This document shows positions 15,533 to 22,072 of a DNA stretch of 22,072 nt, one piece after another. The notes below the pieces were generated by a model. That model had not been told where the DNA came from, did not search any database, and saw only the letters and a program-made list of their open reading frames with translations. The stretch spans positions 1 through 22,072 of the forward strand of contig JAOOLP010000013.1 of the NCBI GenBank assembly GCA_028408795.1, given 5' to 3'. Positions within the stretch are counted from its first letter, which is position 1. Every line of letters starts with the position of its first letter. Position numbers and translations under genes: made by a program. The DNA is from Candidatus Pelagibacter sp. GTDB lineage: Bacteria > Pseudomonadota > Alphaproteobacteria > Pelagibacterales > Pelagibacteraceae.

Positions 15533-18103
15533 ATGGAAAAATCAAGAATAGAGAACAAATCTTTTAAACCTATTTTTGTACAAGATGAAATGAGTTCATC
15601 GTATTTGTCTTATGCGATGAGCGTGATAGTAAGTAGAGCTTTACCTGATGTAAGAGACGGTTTGAAACCAGTCCATAGACGAATTATCTACGCTATGTAT
15701 AAAGGTGGATATGATTGGTCCAAACCTTTTAGAAAATCTGCACGAATAGTAGGTGATGTAATTGGTAAATATCATCCTCACGGTGATCAGTCTGTTTACG
15801 ACGCTTTAGTTCGCCTAGTTCAAGATTTTTCTATGAGTTTACCTTTAATTTCTGGCCAAGGTAACTTTGGTTCTATAGATGGAGATCCACCCGCTGCAAT
15901 GAGATATACTGAAACAAAATTAGGTAAAATTGCACAATTTTTAACAGAGGATCTAGAAAAAAATACTGTAATTTATAGAAATAATTATGATGAAACAGAA
16001 AAAGAGCCCGAAGTTTTACCATCTCAATTTCCAAATATACTTGTTAATGGTGCTGGCGGAATAGCAGTAGGCATGGCAACTAGTATCCCTCCGCACAATT
16101 TAGGAGAAATAATTAATGCTACTGTGGCATTCATAGAAAATAAGGATATATCTGTAAGTCAGTTAATGAAACATGTCCCGGGACCAGATTTTCCTACTGG
16201 AGGAATAATCATCGGTAAAGATATTTTGAAACAAGGTTATAACAAAGGAAGAGGATCTTTTAAAATTAGAGGTGAAGTCGATCTCGAAGAAAAAAAAGGT
16301 GGTAGAGAATGTTTAATAATAAAGTCTATACCTTATCAAGTTAACAAATCATCTTTGATTGAAAAAATAGCTCAACTAGCAAGAGATAAGAAAATTGAGG
16401 GAATAAGAGATATCAGAGACGAGTCAAATAGAGAAGGTATAAGAGTTGTCATTGAATTAAGGAAGTCCATTGAACCTGAAACAATAAGAAGACAATTGTA
16501 TAAATTGACAAACATCGAGTCTTCCTTTGGTTTTAATACACTGGCTATTGTAAATGACAAACCTAAAATTTTAAATTTAAAAGAATTTATTTCTGAATTT
16601 TTAAAATTTAGAGAAGAGACAGTAACAAAAAGAATAAAATTTGATTTAAAAAAGGCAGAGGAACGAGCACATATATTAATTGGATTAGCTACAGCCGTAG
16701 AAAATATTGACTCCATTATTAAGATTATAAAAAGCTCCAAAGATACTGACAATGCAAAGAAAAATCTTTTATCTAAAAAATGGAAGATTAAAAAAAGTAC
16801 AAAGTTGATTTTATTAATAGAGAAAAAAAAGAATATTTCATCCTATCAACTCTCCTTAAATCAAGTTAATGCAATTTTAGAATTAAAATTACAAAAATTA
16901 ACTGCTTATGGTATTGGAGAAATTGAGTTAGAAATTAACAAATTGGCTAATTTAATAGTCGAATACAATAAGATAATTAATTCTAAAAAAGAATTATATA
17001 AACTTATAACCAAAGAGCTAAAAAGCATTAAAGAAAAGTTTGGATCACCTCGTAAAACAAAAATTATTGATGCGGTTTTAAATTATAATATTGAGGAGAC
17101 AATACAAAAAGAGTCCGTAGTAATAAGTATTACAAATCAAGGTTATATCAAAAGGAGTCCTTTAAGCTCACTAAAAGCCCAAAAAAGAGGTGGTAAAGGA
17201 AAAACTGGTATCTCTACGAGAGAAGAAGATTTTGTAGTTCAAATATTTACTGCAAATACTCATACACCAGTACTGTTTTTTTCAACTCAAGGATTAGTAT
17301 ATAAGATTAAAGCTCATAAAATCCCTGAGGGAACAGCTGCATCTAAAGGAAAATCAATCTTTAATATTTTACCTTTAAAAAATCACCATTCTATCAGCTC
17401 AATAATGCCTTTACCAGAAGATGAGTCTGAGTGGAAAAATATGATGATAGTATTTGCAACGGCGAACGGAAATGTAAGAAAAAATACTTTAGAAGATTTT
17501 ATTAACATTAACAACAGCGGTAAAATTGCAATGAAACTAGATCAAGACGACAAGATTATCGGTGTAAAAATTTGTAAAGAAGATCAAGATATTCTGCTAA
17601 GCACTCAATTTGGAAAGTGTATAAGATTTAAATCTAAAAAATTGAGACTCTTTAAAGGAAGATCTTCCAAAGGGATTAAAGGAGTTAAATTGAATGATAA
17701 GGACAAAGTAATATCACTTACGGTTTTGGATAATACAAATATAAGCTCTAAAACGATTAAGAAGGACAAAAAAATTAAAAATGGTATAGATAATTTTATT
17801 TTATCTGTATCCGAAAATGGTTATGGAAAAAGGTCTTCTTATTTAGATTACAGAGTTACAAATAGAGGTGGTAAAGGAATAATTGGTATAATTAACTCTC
17901 CAAGAAATGGCAATATAGCAGCCTCGCTAGTAGTGAAAGAAGATGATGAAATAATACTATCAACAGACAAAGGTAGTATAATGCGATGTGCAGTAAAAGA
18001 AATTAGAATTGCAGGAAGAAATACTCAAGGAGTAAGAATTAAAAAACTTTCTGGTAGTGAAAAAGTTGTCTCTGTTATTAAAATAGAAGATAATATTCAA
18101 TAA
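15533..18103 (+). CDS. gyrA: DNA gyrase subunit A
   Basis: An 856-aa type IIA topoisomerase subunit. With GyrB it introduces negative supercoils using ATP. The catalytic Tyr125 lies in AAMRYTET, and the GyrA box QKRGGKG at 550-556 marks it as gyrase rather than topoisomerase IV ParC. The C-terminal beta-pinwheel follows. The quinolone region reads [10 protein letters not shown]: position 86 (E. coli Ser83) is Gln, while Asp90 (E. coli Asp87) is kept. Other alphaproteobacteria often have Ala at the Ser83 site, from memory. The coaD gene begins two bases after the stop. Confidence 0.97.
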   Translation: MEKSRIENKSFKPIFVQDEMSSSYLSYAMSVIVSRALPDVRDGLKPVHRRIIYAMYKGGYDWSKPFRKSARIVGDVIGKYHPHGDQSVYDALVRLVQDFSMSLPLISGQGNFGSIDGDPPAAMRYTETKLGKIAQFLTEDLEKNTVIYRNNYDETEKEPEVLPSQFPNILVNGAGGIAVGMATSIPPHNLGEIINATVAFIENKDISVSQLMKHVPGPDFPTGGIIIGKDILKQGYNKGRGSFKIRGEVDLEEKKGGRECLIIKSIPYQVNKSSLIEKIAQLARDKKIEGIRDIRDESNREGIRVVIELRKSIEPETIRRQLYKLTNIESSFGFNTLAIVNDKPKILNLKEFISEFLKFREETVTKRIKFDLKKAEERAHILIGLATAVENIDSIIKIIKSSKDTDNAKKNLLSKKWKIKKSTKLILLIEKKKNISSYQLSLNQVNAILELKLQKLTAYGIGEIELEINKLANLIVEYNKIINSKKELYKLITKELKSIKEKFGSPRKTKIIDAVLNYNIEETIQKESVVISITNQGYIKRSPLSSLKAQKRGGKGKTGISTREEDFVVQIFTANTHTPVLFFSTQGLVYKIKAHKIPEGTAASKGKSIFNILPLKNHHSISSIMPLPEDESEWKNMMIVFATANGNVRKNTLEDFININNSGKIAMKLDQDDKIIGVKICKEDQDILLSTQFGKCIRFKSKKLRLFKGRSSKGIKGVKLNDKDKVISLTVLDNTNISSKTIKKDKKIKNGIDNFILSVSENGYGKRSSYLDYRVTNRGGKGIIGIINSPRNGNIAASLVVKEDDEIILSTDKGSIMRCAVKEIRIAGRNTQGVRIKKLSGSEKVVSVIKIEDNIQ

Positions 18104-18105
18104 TT

Positions 18106-18606
18106 ATGAAAACAGCTATCTACCCAGGTACATTCGACCCAATTACTCATGGGCATATCGATGTAATTAAAAAGTCGCTAAAAATATTTGATAGAGTGGT
18201 TGTTGCTGCTACAAATAACATTAATAAAAATTATTTTTTTTCTATTGAAGAAAGACTTTTTATCATAAAAAATTCCTTATTCAAAGATTTGAGGTTTAAT
18301 AAAAAGAAGATTAATGTAGTTTCATTTGATACATTAACAATTAATCTTTGCAAAAAATATAATGCGTCTGTAATTATTAGAGGCTTACGAGCAGTATCTG
18401 ATTTCGAATATGAGTTTCAATTGGCTGGGATGAATAAAAAATTAAACAACAATATTGAGACAATTTTTTTAATGTCGGAAGTAGAAAATCAAATCATTTC
18501 ATCTAATTTTGTGAAAGAAATTTCAAAATTACAAGGCAATATTAATAAGTTTGTTACAAAATCAACTGTAAAAATGTTAAAAGATAAGTTTGATGAAGAA
18601 ATTTAG
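18106..18606 (+). CDS. coaD: Phosphopantetheine adenylyltransferase
   Basis: A 166-aa nucleotidyltransferase of normal CoaD length that makes dephospho-CoA from 4'-phosphopantetheine and ATP, the penultimate step of coenzyme A synthesis. The YPGTFDPITHGH opening holds the THGH nucleotide-binding motif (14-17, His17 catalytic). IIRGLRAVSDFEYEFQLAGMN near 86-106 and the late ISSNFVKEI, the ISSTxVRE-type motif, are also in place. Position between gyrA and a cyclophilin gene fits alphaproteobacterial order. Its last 14 bases overlap the next gene. Confidence 0.96.
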   Translation: MKTAIYPGTFDPITHGHIDVIKKSLKIFDRVVVAATNNINKNYFFSIEERLFIIKNSLFKDLRFNKKKINVVSFDTLTINLCKKYNASVIIRGLRAVSDFEYEFQLAGMNKKLNNNIETIFLMSEVENQIISSNFVKEISKLQGNINKFVTKSTVKMLKDKFDEEI

Positions 18607-19150
18607 TTGTTTATTTGTATTGTTTTTTAGTTTATTAAATTCAAACTTGAATGCAAAAGAGGAGATCATGATTTTAAAATTAAAATATGGAGATGTTATA
18701 ATAGAGTTATATCCTGATAAAGCTCCTAACCATGTAAAAAGATTTAAAGATCTAGCAGACAGTGGTAAATATGATAATGTCGTTTTTCATAGAGTTATAG
18801 AAGGGTTTATGGCTCAAACAGGAGATGTCAAATTTGGTAATACTGCTAGTCCAGATTTTAATTTATCATTAGCCGGCACAGGAGGATCTGACTTACCTAA
18901 TTTGAAAGCTGAATTTACCGATATTTCCCATTCTAGAGGAATTTTATCTGCAGCAAGATCTTCTGATCCAGATAGTGCTAATAGCCAGTTTTTTATTTGT
19001 TTCGAGTCAGCTCCACATTTAGATAGACAGTATTCAGCATTTGGTAAAGTTATTAAAGGCATGGAGTTTGTTGATAAAATAAAAAAAGGTGAGCCAAGTA
19101 GCGGCTCTGTATCTGATCCTGATAAAATTATAAGTCTTCGATCAAAATAA
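18593..19150 (+). CDS. Secreted peptidyl-prolyl cis-trans isomerase (cyclophilin type)
   Basis: A 185-aa protein from ATG 18593; a TTG one codon earlier is less likely. Residues 1-21 are a clear Sec signal peptide (MKK, hydrophobic core, SNLNA before the predicted cut), so it should act in the periplasm on proline bonds of exported proteins. The cyclophilin core is complete: VFHRVIEGFMAQTGDV with the catalytic Arg, HSRGILSAARSSDPDSANSQFFI, and HLDRQYSAFGKVIKGMEFVDKI. An internal ATG at 18668 would give a cytoplasmic form without the signal. The start lies inside coaD, 14 bases before its stop, so translation is probably coupled. Confidence 0.94.
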   Translation: MKKFSCLFVLFFSLLNSNLNAKEEIMILKLKYGDVIIELYPDKAPNHVKRFKDLADSGKYDNVVFHRVIEGFMAQTGDVKFGNTASPDFNLSLAGTGGSDLPNLKAEFTDISHSRGILSAARSSDPDSANSQFFICFESAPHLDRQYSAFGKVIKGMEFVDKIKKGEPSSGSVSDPDKIISLRSK

Positions 19151-19155
19151 TATTA

Positions 19156-20271
19156 ATGCTTAAAAAAGATTTTTCTTTTGAGTTAATAACTCAAAACGAT
19201 AATGTTCGGCTAGGAAGAATTCAAACTTTTAGAGGTAGTATAGACACTCCTGCATTCATGCCTGTAGGAACTCAAGGCACAGTGAAAGGAGTTTTTACAG
19301 AGGATATTTTAAAAACTGGTTCTCAAATAATATTAGGCAATACTTATCATTTATTACTAAGACCAGGAGTAGAAATATTGGAAAATTTCGGTGGCCTTCA
19401 TGATTTTATGAATTGGCAAAAACCAATACTTACAGATTCTGGCGGTTATCAAATAATGTCATTATCTAAATTAAATAAAATAGATAAAGATATAGGTGCG
19501 ATATTTACTTCGCATATAGATGGAAAAAAAATAATTTTAAGTCCTGAGAAGAGCATCCAAGTCCAAAAAGCAATAAATTCGGATATTATAATGGTGCTTG
19601 ATGAATGTCCTAAATTAACTGACGATAAAAAAGTATTATCAAAAGCTATAAATGTTTCTACAGATTGGGCTGCTAGATGCAAAATTGAGTTTGGTTCAGA
19701 CAAAAAAAAAGCCTTATTTGCAATAGCACAAGGAGGTCTAGATAAGGAGCTTCGTATTGAAAGTATTGAGAAACTAATTGAAATTGACTTTGATGGTTAT
19801 GCTTTAGGAGGGCTCGCAGTGGGTGAAACTCAACAAGAAATGTTTAAGATCCTTAGCGAGGTGACTAAGTATTTACCTATTAATAAACCCAGATATTTAA
19901 TGGGAGTAGGAACACCGTCCGATATATTAGGGGCTGTCAAAGAAGGTATTGATATGTTTGATTGTGTTTTACCCACACGATCGGGCAGAACAGGCTTGGC
20001 TTTTACTTGGGCCGGAAAATTAAATCTTAAAAACTCCAAATATCAAAATGATAAAACACCATTAGACAATAATTGTGAAATTAAGAATCTTAACAAGTAT
20101 TCAAAAAGTTACTTAAATCATTTAATCAAAACCAATGAAATGATGGCTTCAATGTTAATTTCACTTCATAATATCAATTTTTATCAAGAATTTATGAGAG
20201 AAATAAGAAAAAATATTAGGAGCGGCACTTTTGCCGCTTTTTATAAAAAATATATTGATTATTTTAAATAA
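19156..20271 (+). CDS. tgt: tRNA-guanine transglycosylase with degenerate zinc site
   Basis: A 371-aa protein of normal bacterial Tgt length. Tgt swaps guanine-34 of Asp, Asn, His and Tyr tRNAs for preQ1 in queuosine synthesis. The catalytic core is kept: ILTDSGGYQIMS with Asp94, MVLDECPKL with Asp149, the ALGGLAVGE loop, and FDCVLPTRSGR with Asp269. The zinc site is not. Where the family has CxCxxC, this protein has Cys307, Ile309 and Leu312, with His338 kept, at the same 31-residue spacing as Cys318-His349 of the Zymomonas enzyme (numbers from memory). Two of four ligands are therefore missing. A terminator-like hairpin lies inside the frame near its end. The protein may be a metal-free active enzyme or a decaying one. 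Confidence 0.93.
   Translation: MLKKDFSFELITQNDNVRLGRIQTFRGSIDTPAFMPVGTQGTVKGVFTEDILKTGSQIILGNTYHLLLRPGVEILENFGGLHDFMNWQKPILTDSGGYQIMSLSKLNKIDKDIGAIFTSHIDGKKIILSPEKSIQVQKAINSDIIMVLDECPKLTDDKKVLSKAINVSTDWAARCKIEFGSDKKKALFAIAQGGLDKELRIESIEKLIEIDFDGYALGGLAVGETQQEMFKILSEVTKYLPINKPRYLMGVGTPSDILGAVKEGIDMFDCVLPTRSGRTGLAFTWAGKLNLKNSKYQNDKTPLDNNCEIKNLNKYSKSYLNHLIKTNEMMASMLISLHNINFYQEFMREIRKNIRSGTFAAFYKKYIDYFK
20221..20242 (+). terminator. Intrinsic-terminator-like hairpin inside the tgt 3' coding end
   Basis: AGCGGCA (20221-20227) and TGCCGCT (20232-20238) form a perfect 7-base stem around a CTTT loop, followed directly by TTTT. The stem is strikingly GC-rich for this DNA. It faces the plus strand only. 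It lies 27 bases before the tgt stop codon ends the frame, so transcripts ending here would lack a stop codon. Confidence 0.65.
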
Positions 20272-20278
20272 TAAATGT

Positions 20279-20305
20279 TTGAAATTCTTCTTATAAAAAT
20301 ATAAA
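20279..20305 (+). promoter_or_regulatory. Possible tRNA-Lys promoter
   Basis: TTGAAA (20279-20284) and TATAAA (20300-20305) are 15 bases apart, slightly short. Transcription would begin a few bases before the tRNA at 20319. The placement after the tgt hairpin supports a separate tRNA promoter. Confidence 0.35.
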
Positions 20306-20318
20306 AGAATTCTTCAAA

Positions 20319-20394
20319 GGGCCCTTAGCTCAGTTGGTAGAGCACCTCCCTTTTAAGGAGGGTGTCGATGGTTCGAGTCCATCAGGGCTCACCA
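20319..20394 (+). tRNA. tRNA-Lys (anticodon TTT)
   Basis: A 76-base cloverleaf including an encoded CCA. The acceptor GGGCCCT pairs with AGGGCTC (one G-T pair at position 2). The D stem is GCTC/GAGC, the anticodon stem CCTCC/GGAGG closes the loop CTTTTAA with anticodon TTT, the variable loop is GTGTC, and the T arm is GATGG-TTCGAGT-CCATC. All stems pair. It reads AAA and AAG codons. It ends seven bases before the stop codon of the convergent M48 gene, so no room exists for a separate terminator. Confidence 0.97.
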
Positions 20395-20401
20395 AAACTT
20401 A

Positions 20402-21235
20402 TTAAGCATTTATTGGTGGATATTTAATCATTACCTCTTCAATCCATTGATTTAAATTTTCGATTCTTTTTTTACTAGAGGGATGTGTGCTTAAAAAAGC
20501 TGGTGGTTCTTTACCTTTATTTTTATCTGCCATTCTTTGCCATAATTTAACAGATTCTCTTATATCGTAACCTGCTAATGACGAAAAAATAAGACCTAAA
20601 TAATCAGCTTCAGTTTCTTGTTTTCTTCCAAATGGATTAAATATACCTATTCTAAAAATATCCATTCCTGTATTTTGTCCAATAGTGTTTCTTGTTCTAT
20701 TAATTGCTCCACCTAAAAATATATCAGCTACAGTTGTCCCTAAATTAATTGTCATAGCTTGGCTCGCTCTTTCAACAGAATGTTTAGCAACAGCATGAGC
20801 AATTTCGTGTCCCATAACAATTGAAAGGGCATTAGTATTTTTAGTAATTTTGAGCAAACCAGTATATACAGCTATTTTTCCTCCAGGCATACACCAAGCA
20901 TTAACGATTTTATCATTATCAACTAATACATAATCCCAACCAAAGTTTTTTGTAGGATCATCTTGACCTTTATTAATAAAAAAAGAGCTTACTGCTGTTT
21001 CTATTCTTTTACCTATATTTACAACTTCTTTTAGTTGAGATCCTTTTGTAATTAATTTTGCTTTAATTTTAAATTTTTCATAAGCCGCTGCTGCTTGTTG
21101 ATTTATTTTGGCCTCTGGGATTAAAGAAAGTTGTTTTCTGTCTGTTATGGGCACAGTAGTACAAGATGGAAGTATCAAGGAGCAACAACTGCATCCAAAT
21201 AAGCCAAGAAATTTTCTTCTATTTATGTTATACAT
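20402..21235 (-). CDS. M48-family zinc metalloprotease, twin-arginine lipoprotein
   Basis: A 277-aa protein. HEIAH at 143-147 (His143, Glu144, His147) in MGHEIAHAVAKH and Glu207 in ETEAD form the M48 zinc site. Relatives such as BepA and LoiP are periplasmic proteases of outer-membrane protein quality control; the exact role here is inference. The N terminus carries NRRKFLGLFG, a twin-arginine motif, then a short hydrophobic stretch and LPSC, a possible lipobox with Cys25, so export by Tat and lipid attachment are likely. Three more cysteines (15, 17, 18) in the signal make the modified residue uncertain. ATG 21235 is the only start that keeps the signal. It is convergent with tRNA-Lys and divergent from the DUF502 gene. 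Confidence 0.88.
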   Translation of the reverse strand: MYNINRRKFLGLFGCSCCSLILPSCTTVPITDRKQLSLIPEAKINQQAAAAYEKFKIKAKLITKGSQLKEVVNIGKRIETAVSSFFINKGQDDPTKNFGWDYVLVDNDKIVNAWCMPGGKIAVYTGLLKITKNTNALSIVMGHEIAHAVAKHSVERASQAMTINLGTTVADIFLGGAINRTRNTIGQNTGMDIFRIGIFNPFGRKQETEADYLGLIFSSLAGYDIRESVKLWQRMADKNKGKEPPAFLSTHPSSKKRIENLNQWIEEVMIKYPPINA

Positions 21236-21247
21236 AATTATAGACTC

Positions 21248-21325
21248 ATGATTTTAAATAATAAATTATTAATTGCAATTTTTATATTAATATTGGCTTT
21301 TATAATATTTTCAAGTTATTCTTAA
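21248..21325 (+). CDS. Possible 25-aa single-helix membrane peptide
   Basis: ATG 21248 to TAA 21325 encodes 25 residues, MILNNKLLIAIFILILAFII then FSSYS, almost wholly hydrophobic after a short Asn-Lys start. It ends one base before the DUF502 ATG at 21327. It lies in the divergent gap between the M48 gene and DUF502. There is no ribosome-binding site, and AT-rich DNA easily encodes Ile/Leu/Phe runs, so it may not be translated. If real it could be a small membrane protein or a leader coupling translation to the next gene. Confidence 0.25.
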   Translation: MILNNKLLIAIFILILAFIIFSSYS

Positions 21326-21326
21326 A

Positions 21327-21941
21327 ATGTCTGACAAAATAACAAAAAAATCATTTTTTTCTAGAATAAGGAATTACTTCATTGCAGGTATCGTAGCACT
21401 TATACCCATAGGTATAACACTTTATCTTACGTTATTTATAATTAAGTTATCTACAAATTTGATCCCAAAAGAAATAAATCCTAATAACTATTTACCTTTT
21501 GACATACCAGGCTTGGAAATCCTAATAGCCCTTATTTTAATAACATTAGTAGGGTGGCTGTCTTTATCTTTTTTAGGAAAAAAATTTTTTGAATTATTTA
21601 ACAGTGTATTGAGAAAGATTCCTATACTAAGAACTATTTATTCAGCTATTGGTCAAATGACTGAAAGTTTTACCAAAAACGATAAAGATAAAAGTAGCGT
21701 TGTGCTTTTGGAGTATCCAAGAAAAGGAGTTTGGGCCGTTGGATTTGCAACACAAGAAAATAAAGGAATTATATCTAAGAAAGTCGATCAAAATTTGGTT
21801 AACGTTTTTTTACCAACTACTCCAAATCCAACCAGTGGTTTTTTGTTAATGGTTCCCAAATCAGATCTTATATATCTAGATGTTAGTTTTGAACAAGCTT
21901 CAAAATTTATTGTATCGGCTGGAACCTCCAATATTGACTAA
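21327..21941 (+). CDS. DUF502-family membrane protein
   Basis: A 204-aa protein. Two membrane helices (about 17-40, in FIAGIVALIPIGITLYLTLF, and about 62-83) frame a short external loop. After the helices comes KIPILRTIYSAIGQMTESF (98-116), and VFLPTTPNPTSGFLLMVP (160-177), the family's best-known stretch, lies in a soluble C-terminal part. Function is unknown for the family in bacteria; a plant relative has been placed in membrane trafficking, which says little here. Pairing with recG is, from memory, common in alphaproteobacteria. Its stop overlaps the convergent recG stop by two bases. Confidence 0.9.
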   Translation: MSDKITKKSFFSRIRNYFIAGIVALIPIGITLYLTLFIIKLSTNLIPKEINPNNYLPFDIPGLEILIALILITLVGWLSLSFLGKKFFELFNSVLRKIPILRTIYSAIGQMTESFTKNDKDKSSVVLLEYPRKGVWAVGFATQENKGIISKKVDQNLVNVFLPTTPNPTSGFLLMVPKSDLIYLDVSFEQASKFIVSAGTSNID

Positions 21942-22072
21942 TCAATATTTTGGTTAATTATTTCTGCTTTATCAAAAAGCTTGAGTAAAAAGCTGTATTT
22001 CGCATCATTTATATCTAACTGAATCTTTTTTATATATTTTTCAGCCAATAAAAATAAATCACTATGTATAAC
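21938..22072 (-). CDS. recG: ATP-dependent DNA helicase RecG, C-terminal end (cut by window edge)
   Basis: The minus-strand frame ending TAG at 21938-21940 gives the last 44 residues of a protein that enters from the right edge. HSDLFLLAEKYIKKIQL followed by a polar stretch and FLLKLFDKAEIINQNID at the end resemble the C terminus of RecG (HaDLLExARxDA... LRxLLxLFx-x-EAI type). Context with DUF502 supports this. RecG remodels stalled forks and recombination junctions. The match is short and AT-biased, so the call rests partly on context. Confidence 0.65.
   Translation of the reverse strand, partial: VIHSDLFLLAEKYIKKIQLDINDAKYSFLLKLFDKAEIINQNID

Noticed and set aside
18590..18592. TTG codon as start of the cyclophilin gene
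   Set aside because: The following ATG at 18593 gives the usual MKK signal-peptide start; the TTG adds only one residue and is less favoured.
20283..20311. AATTCTT/AAGAATT inverted repeat before tRNA-Lys as a second terminator
   Set aside because: The stem is AT-rich and weak, has a 15-base AT loop and no T run follows; the region is better read as a promoter.
21237..21242. TATAAT one base before the M48 protease ATG on the minus strand
   Set aside because: A -10 box there would start transcription inside the coding sequence, removing the start codon needed for the twin-arginine signal. It is likely a chance AT-rich match.
1..22072. Possible CRISPR array, insertion sequence, prophage or defence island
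   Set aside because: No spaced direct repeats, transposase, integrase or phage-like frames are present; nearly every base is taken by housekeeping genes in conserved order.

Overview
The window is a compact, very AT-rich piece of a bacterial chromosome. Genes abut or overlap, leaders are short, and homopolymer A/T runs are common. Gene content and order (erpA-xthA divergent from dgt-argS-x-nagZ-scpA-scpB-tatABC-serS-yajC-secDF, then ssb-gyrA-coaD) are alphaproteobacterial. With the AT bias and streamlining they point to a SAR11/Pelagibacterales-like or similarly reduced marine alphaproteobacterium. This placement is inferred from gene order and composition, not from a search. There are no mobile elements, prophage, CRISPR arrays or rRNA, and no gene-free stretch reaches 300 bases; the longest gap is about 100 bases.

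Layout. (1) 1-653, minus: erpA (Fe-S carrier) then the start of xthA (exonuclease III), which runs off the left edge. (2) 692-11454, plus: a co-directional run of twelve genes, dgt, argS, an 87-aa membrane-anchored orphan where relatives usually carry a SPOR-domain protein, nagZ, scpA, scpB, tatA, tatB, tatC, serS, then yajC, secD, secF. Many junctions overlap by 1-8 bases, suggesting translational coupling. (3) 11455-14963, minus: uvrA followed by a 200-aa membrane protein resembling the membrane domain of PuuD urate oxidase. (4) 15065-20271, plus: ssb, gyrA, coaD, a secreted cyclophilin and tgt, then tRNA-Lys(TTT). (5) 20402-21235, minus: an M48 metalloprotease with a twin-arginine lipoprotein signal. 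(6) 21327-21941, plus: a DUF502 membrane protein, convergent with the 3' end of recG at the right edge.

The genes are mainly housekeeping: dNTP control and DNA repair (dgt, xthA, uvrA, ssb, recG), chromosome organisation and topology (scpAB, gyrA), translation (argS, serS, tgt, tRNA-Lys), protein export (tatABC, yajC-secDF), wall recycling (nagZ) and envelope quality control (cyclophilin, M48 protease). I see no obvious new defence or biosynthetic system. The points most worth checking are a Tgt that has lost two of its four zinc ligands, an intrinsic-terminator hairpin inside the tgt reading frame that would make stop-less mRNA, the apparent SPOR-protein remnant, the free-standing PuuD-like membrane domain behind uvrA, and near-perfect palindromes at the erpA/dgt and ssb starts.
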